Shown here: positions 24,176 through 32,697 of the stretch, one piece after another | Layout of the letters: each line of letters begins with the position of its first letter | Position numbering within the stretch: the stretch's first letter is position 1 | Assembly: GCA_001295865.1 (NCBI GenBank) | Contig: LJHW01000026.1 | Span: forward strand, 1 to 64,000 | Reading direction: 5' to 3' | DNA from: a beta proteobacterium AAP65 | Lineage (GTDB): Bacteria; Pseudomonadota; Gammaproteobacteria; Burkholderiales; Burkholderiaceae_C | DNA length: 64,000 nucleotides | Translations under genes and position numbers: made by a program | The notes under the pieces: generated by a model | Told to the model about the DNA's origin: nothing | Databases searched by the model: none | The model's input: only the letters and a program-made list of their open reading frames with translations

Positions 24176-26698
24176 TCAAAGCGCCAGCTCGGCCGCGGCC
24201 AGCCCCGGCGCGCTGACACGCACACGCGCCGGCAGGGCGGCGGCTGCGCCGGCCGCGGGCGCCGTGCGCCGCAGCACCAGCAGGCCGCGGCCCTGGTGGG
24301 CGGCGTGTTCGTTATCGCGCGGGTTGTCGACATCGGCCAGGTGGCCGTTGCCGATGCCCAGGATTTCAACAGGCCCCTGCAGCGTGAACTGAAGGCGCGT
24401 CTGCGCCTCGGGCACACGCACGCCGGCACTGTCGGTGATGTGGAACTCGAATTGCAGCACCTCGCCTTCGCCCAGCGCCTGGGCCAGCGGCGCGGCCACG
24501 GCGGGGGCCGGGCGCGGGCGCAGTTCGATGCGCGCCGCTTCACCGGCGGTTTGCAGCACCGTGCTGGCCACGGGCTGGCCGCCTTGCAGCCCCACGGCGC
24601 GGAGCTCGCCGGGCTCGAAGGGCAGCGCAAAACTCAGCACACCTTCCACGGCGGCGCTGGCCGGCAGCGTCGCCAGCAGGCGGCCGTTGAGCCAGAGCTG
24701 CACCGCCTCGGTGTTGGCGTAGGCGCTCACCACCATCGCGGTGCCGGCGGGCCAGTTCCAGTGCTGTTCGACGCGGGCGCGTTTCTGCTGGTCGAGCAGC
24801 GGCGTGCCCTGGCCCGAGGTGGAGGCGTGCTGCACGGCATCGGCCGTGGCCGCGGCGAGTTCCACCACCGGCTGCGGCGCCCACAGGCTCGCGCGGAAGG
24901 CGCCACGTGGCTTCAGGTAGCCGGCCAGGTCGAAAAGACCGAAATCGGCGGCGCGCAGCGGGTAGCGGCCGGCTTCGCCGAGGTAGTCAAAACCCGTCCA
25001 GAGAAACTGGGCCGAGATGGCCGGCGTGTCGCGCACCACGGTCCAGGCGCGGTGGTCGTGCCGGTTTTCGCTGCCGTAGATCACGCGCTGCGGGTGGCGG
25101 GCGCGGTCGTCGGCGTAGCGCTGTTCCTGGTAGTTGTAGCCCACCACGTCCAGCAGCTCGGGCAGGCCCACGGCCTCGCTCATCGCCAGCGAGGCCAGCG
25201 CGGCCGTCACCGGGCGCGTGGGGTCCAGGCGCTTGACGGCCTGCACCAGCGGGCGCGCCAGGCGTGTCAGCTCGCTGGCCGGCGGGTTCTGCGGGCGGTA
25301 GCGTGCGCCCAGCACGGGGTGCGAAAACGGGTCGTTGGGGTAGTCGACCTCGTTGCCGATGCTCCACATCACCACGCTGGCGTGGTTGCGGTCGCGGCGC
25401 ACCAGGTCTTCGAGGTCGCGCACGCCGTCGCGCAGGAAGTCTTCGGCGTAGCCATGCCGGCTGGGCACGCCCACGTTCCAGCCTTCCACCCATTTGTTCT
25501 TGGCCGGCGTGAATTCGTCGAAGGCTTCCACCTGCACCAGCAGGCCCAGGCGGTCGGTGAGCTGCAGCAGCTCGGGCGCAGCCGGGTTGTGGCTCGTGCG
25601 GATGGCGTTCACGCCCAGGGCCTGCAAGGCCTGCAGGCGCTGCGCCAGCACGGCCACGGGCACGGCGGCGCCCAGGCTGCCGGCGTCGTGGTGGAGAGCC
25701 ACGCCACGCAGCTTCAGCGGCTGGCCGTTGAGGAAAAAGCCGCGGTCGGGCGTGAAGCGGAACTCGCGCACGCCAAACGGCGTGTGCAGCTCGTCGGTGA
25801 GGCCTTCGCTGCGCGGCTCACCGCTCAGCACGCGGCTGCGCAGCGTGTAGAGCACGGGCGTGGCCGGGCCCCAGCGCTGCGGCGTGGCCAGCTGCAGCGC
25901 CTGCGGCACCTCGCGGCTTTCGCCGGGCTCCAGCATCGCGCGGTGGTCGGCGCGCGCCAGCACGGCCTGGCCGTCGGGCGAGAGCAGTTCCGAGCGCAGC
26001 ACGTAAGCGCGGCGTTCGCGGCCGCTGTTGTGCAGCGTGGTCTGCACCTGCACACGGGCGCGCGTTTCGCTGACCTCGGGCGTCTGCACGAACACGCCCC
26101 AGGGCGCGATGTGCAGGGTGTCGGTGAAGCGCAGGCGCACCGCGCGGTACAGGCCCGAACCGGTGAACCAGCGGCTGTCGGTCTGGCGCGAGCGGTCCAC
26201 GCGCACCGCCAGCACGTTGGGCTTGTCGGTGAAGAGGTGGGGCGTGAGCTCGAAGCCGAAGCCGATGTAGCCGTTGGCCCGGCCGCCCAGCAGGTGGCCG
26301 TTGATCCACACCTGGGCGTGGCTGTAGACGCCGTCGAAATCGACGCGCACGCGCCGGCCCTGCTGTGCCGGCGTGAGCGTGAAGCGGTGGCGGTACCAGC
26401 CCACACCGCCGGCGGCATAACCGTTGCCGCTTCCGTAGGCGGGGCTGAAGGGCTCGTCCATGCTCCAGTCGTGCGGCACGCGCACGGCGCGCCAGGCGCT
26501 GTCGTCGAAGGCCGGCTGCATGGCGGTGCTGGGGTCGCCCTTGTGGAAACGCCAGCTTTCGGCCAGCGGCTGCACCTCACGCGGTGGCGTGGGCGCGCCT
26601 GCTGTTGCCGGGCCGGCCGCAGCGCACACCGGCAGGGCCAGCGCTGCGAGCAGGGCGAACACGCCCGCCAGGGCGGTGGAGCAGCGCACCGGGCTCAC
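24176..26698 (-). CDS. GH2 family glycosidase (beta-galactosidase-like)
   Basis: This 840-residue exported glycosidase has a signal peptide ending near CAAAG (residue 29), a jelly-roll sugar-binding domain (40-200; VPHDWSMDEPF, WINGHLLGGRANGY), an Ig-like domain (200-310), and a TIM barrel (310-600) with VNAIRTSHNP, WSIGNE (acid/base Glu450) and YGSEN (nucleophile Glu544). Further sandwiches of DUF4982 and Ig type follow. The GTG start overlaps the stop of the GH43-GH35 gene (GTGA); the open frame upstream is shadow. Family and context indicate removal of beta-galactosyl (or related) side-chain residues of RG-I. Exact specificity cannot be read from sequence. Confidence 0.9.
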   Translation of the reverse strand: MSPVRCSTALAGVFALLAALALPVCAAAGPATAGAPTPPREVQPLAESWRFHKGDPSTAMQPAFDDSAWRAVRVPHDWSMDEPFSPAYGSGNGYAAGGVGWYRHRFTLTPAQQGRRVRVDFDGVYSHAQVWINGHLLGGRANGYIGFGFELTPHLFTDKPNVLAVRVDRSRQTDSRWFTGSGLYRAVRLRFTDTLHIAPWGVFVQTPEVSETRARVQVQTTLHNSGRERRAYVLRSELLSPDGQAVLARADHRAMLEPGESREVPQALQLATPQRWGPATPVLYTLRSRVLSGEPRSEGLTDELHTPFGVREFRFTPDRGFFLNGQPLKLRGVALHHDAGSLGAAVPVAVLAQRLQALQALGVNAIRTSHNPAAPELLQLTDRLGLLVQVEAFDEFTPAKNKWVEGWNVGVPSRHGYAEDFLRDGVRDLEDLVRRDRNHASVVMWSIGNEVDYPNDPFSHPVLGARYRPQNPPASELTRLARPLVQAVKRLDPTRPVTAALASLAMSEAVGLPELLDVVGYNYQEQRYADDRARHPQRVIYGSENRHDHRAWTVVRDTPAISAQFLWTGFDYLGEAGRYPLRAADFGLFDLAGYLKPRGAFRASLWAPQPVVELAAATADAVQHASTSGQGTPLLDQQKRARVEQHWNWPAGTAMVVSAYANTEAVQLWLNGRLLATLPASAAVEGVLSFALPFEPGELRAVGLQGGQPVASTVLQTAGEAARIELRPRPAPAVAAPLAQALGEGEVLQFEFHITDSAGVRVPEAQTRLQFTLQGPVEILGIGNGHLADVDNPRDNEHAAHQGRGLLVLRRTAPAAGAAAALPARVRVSAPGLAAAELAL

Positions 26699-29600
26699 CG
26701 CTGCAGGTAACGCGCGGGCGGCAGCACCTGCAGCGGCACACCGCCGCGGGCGCTGCGCAGCTGCACGAGCTTCACGTCTTCCAGCGCGTTGGCGCTGTGG
26801 CCGTCGCTGGTGACGACCAGGGCCAGCGTGTTCTCGCCGCGCGGGTTGACGATGCCCGGTGGCAGCACGAACACGCGCTGCGGGCCGATGTGGGCGATGA
26901 ACTGGCCCAGGTGCCAGCCGTTGACGAAGATCAGCACGCGGTATTGCGCGTTCGGTGAGCGCGGCACGGTGGTGTCGCCGAAGGCCAGGCCGAGCTGCAC
27001 GTCGTGGTCTTCGGGCAGGTTCAGCGTGAACTGCGTGCGCAGCCAGTAGGGTCCGGGCGCGGGCGGTGCGGCTTGCGGGCTCACGCGCTGCCAGCCGGTG
27101 CTCAAGTCGCGGTCGGGCGCGCTGGGCAAATGCCAGCCGAGGAACTCGCCACCCAGGCCACCGTTGTTGTACGGGCCACGGGCAAGATCGCCTATGGCCT
27201 CGGGCGCACCGCGCAGCTTCCAGCTGATGGGCAGGCTGTGGCGGCGGCCGGCGCGCGGCGCGAGTGATGCGGCGATGAGGCCGCGCGCTTCCTTGTGCGC
27301 GTCGTCGGCGAAGAGGTCCCAGTTGTGGCCGTTGTTGCGCACCTTCACCGCCAGCACGTGCTCCCCCGTCGGCAGCGCGGGCAGCAGCAGGCGGAAGGTG
27401 TCGGTGGTTTCGGGGAAGGGGCGGCCGGCGTCCAGCTCGTGCTGGCCGATGAACTTGCCGTTGAGCCACACCTGGATGAGGCCCGCGCCGCCAGCGCCGT
27501 AGTACAGCTGCAGTTCCAGCGGCGTGCCGGCGGTGGTGGTGGTGCCGGTGGTCTTGAAGCGGCCGCGGTACCAGATGTCGCCGCGGTGGAAACCGTAGTC
27601 GCTCATCGCCAGCACGGGCGCGCCACGTTCGCTGGCGCTCCACACCTGCGCGGCCGAGCCGGCGGCGTCGGCAGCGCGCCAGCGGCTGTCGTCGAAACCG
27701 GGCTCGGCTTCGTTGCTGTCGCTGCGGCGTTGCCAAGGCAGGGCGGCAAGGTCGGGCAGCGTGTAGTCACGCCCGGCTTGCAGCGGGCCGGCCAGCGGGC
27801 TGCGGGCGGCCAGGCTGGCGCCGGCCGCGGTGGCCACGGCCACCGGCTGGCCGTTCCAGCGCAGGGCCTTCACTTCAGGGGCGGCCCACACGCGCAGGGC
27901 GCTGGGGCTTTCGGTGTCGCCTTGCAGGGCCAGCGTGGCGCCTTCCAGGCGCGCCTGGCGCGGCAGCGCGGGGCTTTGCACCAGCACCGTGTCGGCACCG
28001 GCCTGCAACTGCCAGAACTGCGCGATGGCGCCGTCGTCAGCGATCAGCAGGCGCAGCGGCGCGCGGCCGCCGCCTTCGATCTCCAACTCGATCAGGCCCT
28101 GGTGCGCGTAGTTCAAGCGCAGGTCGCCGCGCGCGGCGTCCCAGGTCTGTTGCACGCTGCCGGCCAGCACCTTCACACGCGGGCGGCTGGCGTAACGCAG
28201 CACGGTCTCGCCGTCTTCGCCCTGGCGGCCGTGCAGCACCAGCAGGTCGTGCGCGCCTTGGCGCAGGTGGCTCCAGAGTTCAGACGTGCTGTAGGCCAGG
28301 CGCTGGCGCTGCAGGTCCACGGCCGCCAGCATGAACTTCGCGTCTTGCCCGCTGATCTGCAGCGTGCCGGCCTGCGGCACGCGGTAGCGGCCGTCGGCGG
28401 TGTCGATGTCGAAGCTGAAGGCTTCGGTGCCGGTGTTCGAGCTCGGGTTGTGCACCGCGAAGAACACATGGCTCTTCAGTGCCGTGTTGACGTTGTGATA
28501 AAGCTTGATGCGCGGGTTGCTGGGTGCCACCACGGGCCCGATGTCCATCTGCGCCAGCACCGGCTGCGCCGCCTGGATGAAACGGCCCAGGGCCTTCAAG
28601 CCGTAGGCCTTGTCACGCAGCCCGCGCGCTTCGGTGATGGGCGCGCCGTAGTCGTAGCTGGTGAAGACCACCGGCGCCGTCTGCCAGCCCCAGGTGGTGC
28701 CGCCGAACCCCATGTAGATGGAGTGGATGACGATGCGGTTGATCAGGTTGCTGCCGTAGAACACACGCTGGTATCCCACGCCCTGGCGCACGGCGGTGCA
28801 GTTGTAGGTGCCGTTGCTGCCCCAGTAGTCGAACCAGCCGGCGCCGATCTCGGCGCCGAAGCCGGGCGTGTTCGGCGAGGCCAGCGAGCCCACACGCGGG
28901 AAGTTCTTGCCGTAGATGCCCCAGTCGGGCGCGGCCACGGGGTTGCCGGGCTGGCCGTGCACATCGCACACACCGCCGGGGTAGCCGTCGAAGGCGTACA
29001 GGTCCGTCGGCCCGGGGTTGGCGAAAGGCGCGGTGCTGTTCTTCGGCGTCCAGTCGGGCAGGCGCGAAGCGGCGTTGTGGAAGAGCGGCACGGTGATGCC
29101 GTCGGCCCGCGCCTTGTCGGCCAGGAACTGCATGTGGCGCGCGTTCTTGGGCTGCACCGAGAACTGCTCGTTTTCCAGCTGGTAGGCGATGACGGTGCCG
29201 CCGCCCGTGGTGAGCTGGTAGCGCGCGATGATGGCGTTGATCTGCGTGAGCCACTCACCCGCGGCGGCCTGGTAGTCGGGCGCGTCGGTGCGCGCTTCGC
29301 CGCGCTGGCGCGTCACCCAGCCCGGGAAGCCGCCCATGCTGAGCTCGGCGTTGACGTAGGGCCCGGGCCGCACCATCACGTAGAGGCCTTCTTCCTTGGC
29401 GATCTGCAGCAGCTTCTCGAGGTTGCGCACGCCGGTGAAGTCGTAATGGCCCAGGTGCGGCGAGTGGTAGCCCCAGGCGAAGTAGAGCGACACCCCATTC
29501 AGGCCGATGGCCTTGTACTTCTGCAGCACGTCGCGCCACAGGCTGGGGCTGGGCAGGCGGAAGGGCTGGAATTCGGCGGCCCAGATCATCTGGCGCTGGC

Positions 29601-30705
29601 CGTCGATCTTCAGCGAGTACTGGTCCCAGCTGATCTGGCGCGGCGTGCCGGTGGGCGCAGTGGCCTTGTCCAGGCGCGCGGCATCTTCGGCCAGCACCGT
29701 GAAGTGCCGCGCCGAGCCCGAAGCGCCGACGATCTCGCGCCGCGCCGTCCAGGTGTTCAGGCCGTCGAAGCTGTCGCTGTAGTAGTAGCGCTTGTCCATG
29801 TAGCTGTCGGCGTGCAGCCGCCAGCCGGGGCGCCCTTGTGCGTCGACGATGCGCACCAGCGCCTGGCCTTCCAGCGGGCCGCCGAAGCCGGCCCAGTTGT
29901 CGGTGCGGTCGTAGGTCCAGGGGCCGTCGATCTTCTCGGCCCAGGCCCGTTCGATCAGCTTGGTCGTCTCGTGTTTGGTGAAGGCGACGTAGCGGCCGCC
30001 TTCCTTGACGATGAAGGTGTCGATGGGGTTGCGCACTTCCAGGCCGCGCAGCAGCTGCGGTGCGCCGAAGGCGCTGAGGTCAGGCTTGCTGGGCTGCAGG
30101 CGGTAGGCCGCAAAAGGCCCGCCGGTGCCGTTCTTCGACAGCGAGACGATGACGCTCAGGCTGCCGTCGTCGTCGCGGAACCACTCCGGCGCCCAGACAT
30201 TGCTGACGCCGGGCAGCGTGACGGGCACGTCGGCCACGTGCTGCCAATCGCCCAGCTTGCACGAGCGTGCCACGCCGAAGGTGCTGCCCGACCAGCCCGT
30301 GGTGTAGACGATGGCCCAGCAGCCATCGGCCGTGCGCGTGATGCTGGGGTCGCGCAGCAGGCCTTGCGGCGGCTGCCACACCTCGGAGTGCAGCGAGATG
30401 TAGGTGCTGCCGTCTTTCGAGCTGAAGAGGCTGAGCTGGTTCTGCGAGGTGGCGGCAAAAGCCGAGATCAGGAAACGCTGGCCCGGCGCCGGCCCGGCCA
30501 CACGCGGGGCGGCCTGCACCGGCGCGGTGGTGTTGCCGACAGCGCCGTGCGCGCTGGTCTGGCCCGGCAGGTCTTGCGCGAACACGGTGACGGCGGCCAG
30601 CGTGAGCACCAGGCCCAGAGAGAGGCTGAACAGGCCGAGTTGCGAGGCGAGGTTGGCGCTGAAAAAACGGCGCCAGGTGCGGGGGGGAGGCGGGGCAGGG
30701 TTCAC
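26695..30705 (-). CDS. GH43-GH35 fusion glycosidase
   Basis: This 1336-residue protein has a membrane-spanning signal (about 20-43). Residues 75-345 form a five-bladed GH43-like propeller with RDPSI (Asp119), NPIDTFIV (Asp229) and GGPLEGQ (Glu279), preserving the acid triad. Residues 355 to the end are a GH35 enzyme: FQPFRLP, RPGPYVNAE, QLENEQ (acid/base Glu513) and GFGAEIG (nucleophile Glu619), followed by beta-sandwich domains with jelly rolls. One chain could thus remove arabinose and galactose from RG-I side chains. The GTG start at 30705 overlaps the PL11 stop. It is about 500 residues longer than an ordinary GH35. Which sugar each half cleaves is inference. Confidence 0.9.
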   Translation of the reverse strand: MNPAPPPPRTWRRFFSANLASQLGLFSLSLGLVLTLAAVTVFAQDLPGQTSAHGAVGNTTAPVQAAPRVAGPAPGQRFLISAFAATSQNQLSLFSSKDGSTYISLHSEVWQPPQGLLRDPSITRTADGCWAIVYTTGWSGSTFGVARSCKLGDWQHVADVPVTLPGVSNVWAPEWFRDDDGSLSVIVSLSKNGTGGPFAAYRLQPSKPDLSAFGAPQLLRGLEVRNPIDTFIVKEGGRYVAFTKHETTKLIERAWAEKIDGPWTYDRTDNWAGFGGPLEGQALVRIVDAQGRPGWRLHADSYMDKRYYYSDSFDGLNTWTARREIVGASGSARHFTVLAEDAARLDKATAPTGTPRQISWDQYSLKIDGQRQMIWAAEFQPFRLPSPSLWRDVLQKYKAIGLNGVSLYFAWGYHSPHLGHYDFTGVRNLEKLLQIAKEEGLYVMVRPGPYVNAELSMGGFPGWVTRQRGEARTDAPDYQAAAGEWLTQINAIIARYQLTTGGGTVIAYQLENEQFSVQPKNARHMQFLADKARADGITVPLFHNAASRLPDWTPKNSTAPFANPGPTDLYAFDGYPGGVCDVHGQPGNPVAAPDWGIYGKNFPRVGSLASPNTPGFGAEIGAGWFDYWGSNGTYNCTAVRQGVGYQRVFYGSNLINRIVIHSIYMGFGGTTWGWQTAPVVFTSYDYGAPITEARGLRDKAYGLKALGRFIQAAQPVLAQMDIGPVVAPSNPRIKLYHNVNTALKSHVFFAVHNPSSNTGTEAFSFDIDTADGRYRVPQAGTLQISGQDAKFMLAAVDLQRQRLAYSTSELWSHLRQGAHDLLVLHGRQGEDGETVLRYASRPRVKVLAGSVQQTWDAARGDLRLNYAHQGLIELEIEGGGRAPLRLLIADDGAIAQFWQLQAGADTVLVQSPALPRQARLEGATLALQGDTESPSALRVWAAPEVKALRWNGQPVAVATAAGASLAARSPLAGPLQAGRDYTLPDLAALPWQRRSDSNEAEPGFDDSRWRAADAAGSAAQVWSASERGAPVLAMSDYGFHRGDIWYRGRFKTTGTTTTAGTPLELQLYYGAGGAGLIQVWLNGKFIGQHELDAGRPFPETTDTFRLLLPALPTGEHVLAVKVRNNGHNWDLFADDAHKEARGLIAASLAPRAGRRHSLPISWKLRGAPEAIGDLARGPYNNGGLGGEFLGWHLPSAPDRDLSTGWQRVSPQAAPPAPGPYWLRTQFTLNLPEDHDVQLGLAFGDTTVPRSPNAQYRVLIFVNGWHLGQFIAHIGPQRVFVLPPGIVNPRGENTLALVVTSDGHSANALEDVKLVQLRSARGGVPLQVLPPARYLQR

Positions 30706-32672
30706 GGCAGCAGCAGGCGGGGTCGGGCCGGCGCGGCCATGCCGGCGCCGAGGAAGTAGGAGGGGTGGGGCGGTTGGTTGTAGCCGGCGTTCTGCGCCGC
30801 CACCTGCACGCGGTACTGCGCGTCGTGCATCAGCGTCACCAGGCGGTGCGGCGTGGGGTGGGGCGTGGTGAAGACCAGCAGCGCGCTGTTGTCGGCGCTG
30901 CGCCAGACCACCTCTTCACGCCAGTCGCCCAGGATGTCGGCGCTGAACACCGGCGTGGCTTTGGTGCCGTTGTTGCTGGCGGCGCCTGCGGGCCGGCCCT
31001 GCAGCAGGGGCTGCAGCTGCCCGCTCTCGGGCAGCCACTTGGCCACCGTGGTGCCGTCCAGCGTTTCGCGCAGCAGGTCGCCGTCCCACCACAGGCCGAA
31101 GTTCATCGCGCGGGGCTTGGCGCTGCCGATGAGAACGCCGCGTGCGCTGTACAGGCCGCCCACCGAGGCCCAGCACTCCACACCGGCGTGCGCGGCGTCG
31201 ATGTCCAGGCACAGGCCGCGGCCGATGTCGGTGTTGTTGCCGGGCGCGCTCCACAGCAGCGCGCCGGTGGCGGCGTCGTGCATCTCGATGGCGTGTTCGC
31301 CGTAGCTTCTGGGGCTCTCGTGCACCATGAACACCTGGCGGCCGGCGCGAGTGGGGTCGAGCTGGCCGACGTGCAGCGCGTCGCCGTGGCCCAGGCCGGT
31401 GCTGTAGAGCAGCTGGCCGCCGCTGGCGATGGTGGCGGCGCCGTAGACGATGTCGTCGCGGCCGTCGCCGTCCACGTCGCTCACGGCGAACCAGTGCGCA
31501 CCCTGGCCGAAGGCGCTGCGGCCTTGGGTATCGCGGCTGCCGGGTGTGTCAACGGCGCTGTCGTGCACCCAGCGCTGCGTGAGTTGGCCGCCGCGCCAGT
31601 CCCACGCGGCGATGACGGCGCGTGTGTAGTAGCCGCGGCTGAACACCGCGCTCGGGCGCTGGCCGTCGAGGTAGGCCACGCCGGCCAGGAAACGGTCGAC
31701 ACGGTTGCCGTAGGTGTCGCCCCAGGCGCCGAGCTCACCGCGCGGCGGGGTGTAGGGTGCGCTGGCCAAAAGCGCGCCGCTGCGGCCGTCGAAGACGCTG
31801 ATGAACTCGTCGCCGCGCAGCACGTAGCCGCGCTCGTTGCGGTGGTCCACGCCGGCCTGGCCGAGCACGCGGCCTTGGCCGTCCACGGTGCCGTCGGCGG
31901 TGCGGATCATCAGCTCGGCGCGGCCGTCGCCGTCGAAATCGAACACGGCGTAGGGCGTGTAGTGCGCGCCCGAGCGGATGTTGGGGCCGAGGTTGATGCG
32001 CCACAGGCGCGTGCCGTCGAGCTTGTAGGCGTCGATCAGCGTGGGCGCGGTGTGCCCGGCCTGCGAGTTGTCTTTGGCGTTCGTGGGCTGCCACTTCAGC
32101 ACGATCTCGTAGCGGCCGTCGCCGTCCAGATCGGCCGGCGCGCCGTCGTTGGCTTCATACGGCACGGCCACGCCGTCGGCGCCCACATGCGGCGCGGGCA
32201 GCTGCAGCGGCAGGCGCAGCGCGGCTTCGGGCAGCCACAGCGCGCGCTCTGCAGCCTGCGCGCGGCCGTCTTCGCCGACGGGGGTGATGCGGTAGTGCGG
32301 TGCGCTGCCGGCCGGCAGCGCACGCGTGTCGAGCCACTGCGTCAGCGCCTGCGGCTGCGCCGTGAGGCGTTCACCGTCGCGCTCGACATGGAAGCGCAGG
32401 CCCGGGGCATCGCTGCCCAGGGCCCGCCAGGTGATGAGCTGCCCGCCGGCCGTGGGCAGGGCCACGGCGCCGCGGTCCAGGCGTTCGGCCTGGCGTGCGC
32501 TCTGCGCGGCACGGGTGCCGTCAGCGGCCGGCACCGCGGCCGGCGGCTGGGCCGCCGGCGGTGCCCCACAACCGGCCGCCCCCGCCAGCACCGCGGCCGC
32601 GACCAGCCGCAGCCACCCGCTGCGGCCCGGGTGGGCGGCAGGGGCGGTGTCACGGGCAGCGGCATGTTTCAC
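30702..32672 (-). CDS. PL11 rhamnogalacturonan lyase, lipoprotein
   Basis: This 656-residue lipoprotein has a lipobox at AGAAGC (Cys35). It has an FnIII-like start (about 60-150) and an eight-bladed propeller with calcium-binding acidic loops DLDGDGRYE (181), DFDGDGRAE (245) and a third DVDGDGRDD. Further PL11 motifs are WGDTYGNRVDRFLAGVAYLDG and SADILGDWREEVVWR. PL11 enzymes (YesW/YesX) cut the RG-I backbone by beta-elimination. The N-terminal lipid would hold it at the outer membrane next to the receptor encoded 25 nt upstream. GTG 32672 is the start; no in-frame ATG fits the signal peptide. Confidence 0.93.
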   Translation of the reverse strand: MKHAAARDTAPAAHPGRSGWLRLVAAAVLAGAAGCGAPPAAQPPAAVPAADGTRAAQSARQAERLDRGAVALPTAGGQLITWRALGSDAPGLRFHVERDGERLTAQPQALTQWLDTRALPAGSAPHYRITPVGEDGRAQAAERALWLPEAALRLPLQLPAPHVGADGVAVPYEANDGAPADLDGDGRYEIVLKWQPTNAKDNSQAGHTAPTLIDAYKLDGTRLWRINLGPNIRSGAHYTPYAVFDFDGDGRAELMIRTADGTVDGQGRVLGQAGVDHRNERGYVLRGDEFISVFDGRSGALLASAPYTPPRGELGAWGDTYGNRVDRFLAGVAYLDGQRPSAVFSRGYYTRAVIAAWDWRGGQLTQRWVHDSAVDTPGSRDTQGRSAFGQGAHWFAVSDVDGDGRDDIVYGAATIASGGQLLYSTGLGHGDALHVGQLDPTRAGRQVFMVHESPRSYGEHAIEMHDAATGALLWSAPGNNTDIGRGLCLDIDAAHAGVECWASVGGLYSARGVLIGSAKPRAMNFGLWWDGDLLRETLDGTTVAKWLPESGQLQPLLQGRPAGAASNNGTKATPVFSADILGDWREEVVWRSADNSALLVFTTPHPTPHRLVTLMHDAQYRVQVAAQNAGYNQPPHPSYFLGAGMAAPARPRLLLP

Positions 32673-32697
32673 GGCGGGGTCGGCGTTCGGCGCCCGT

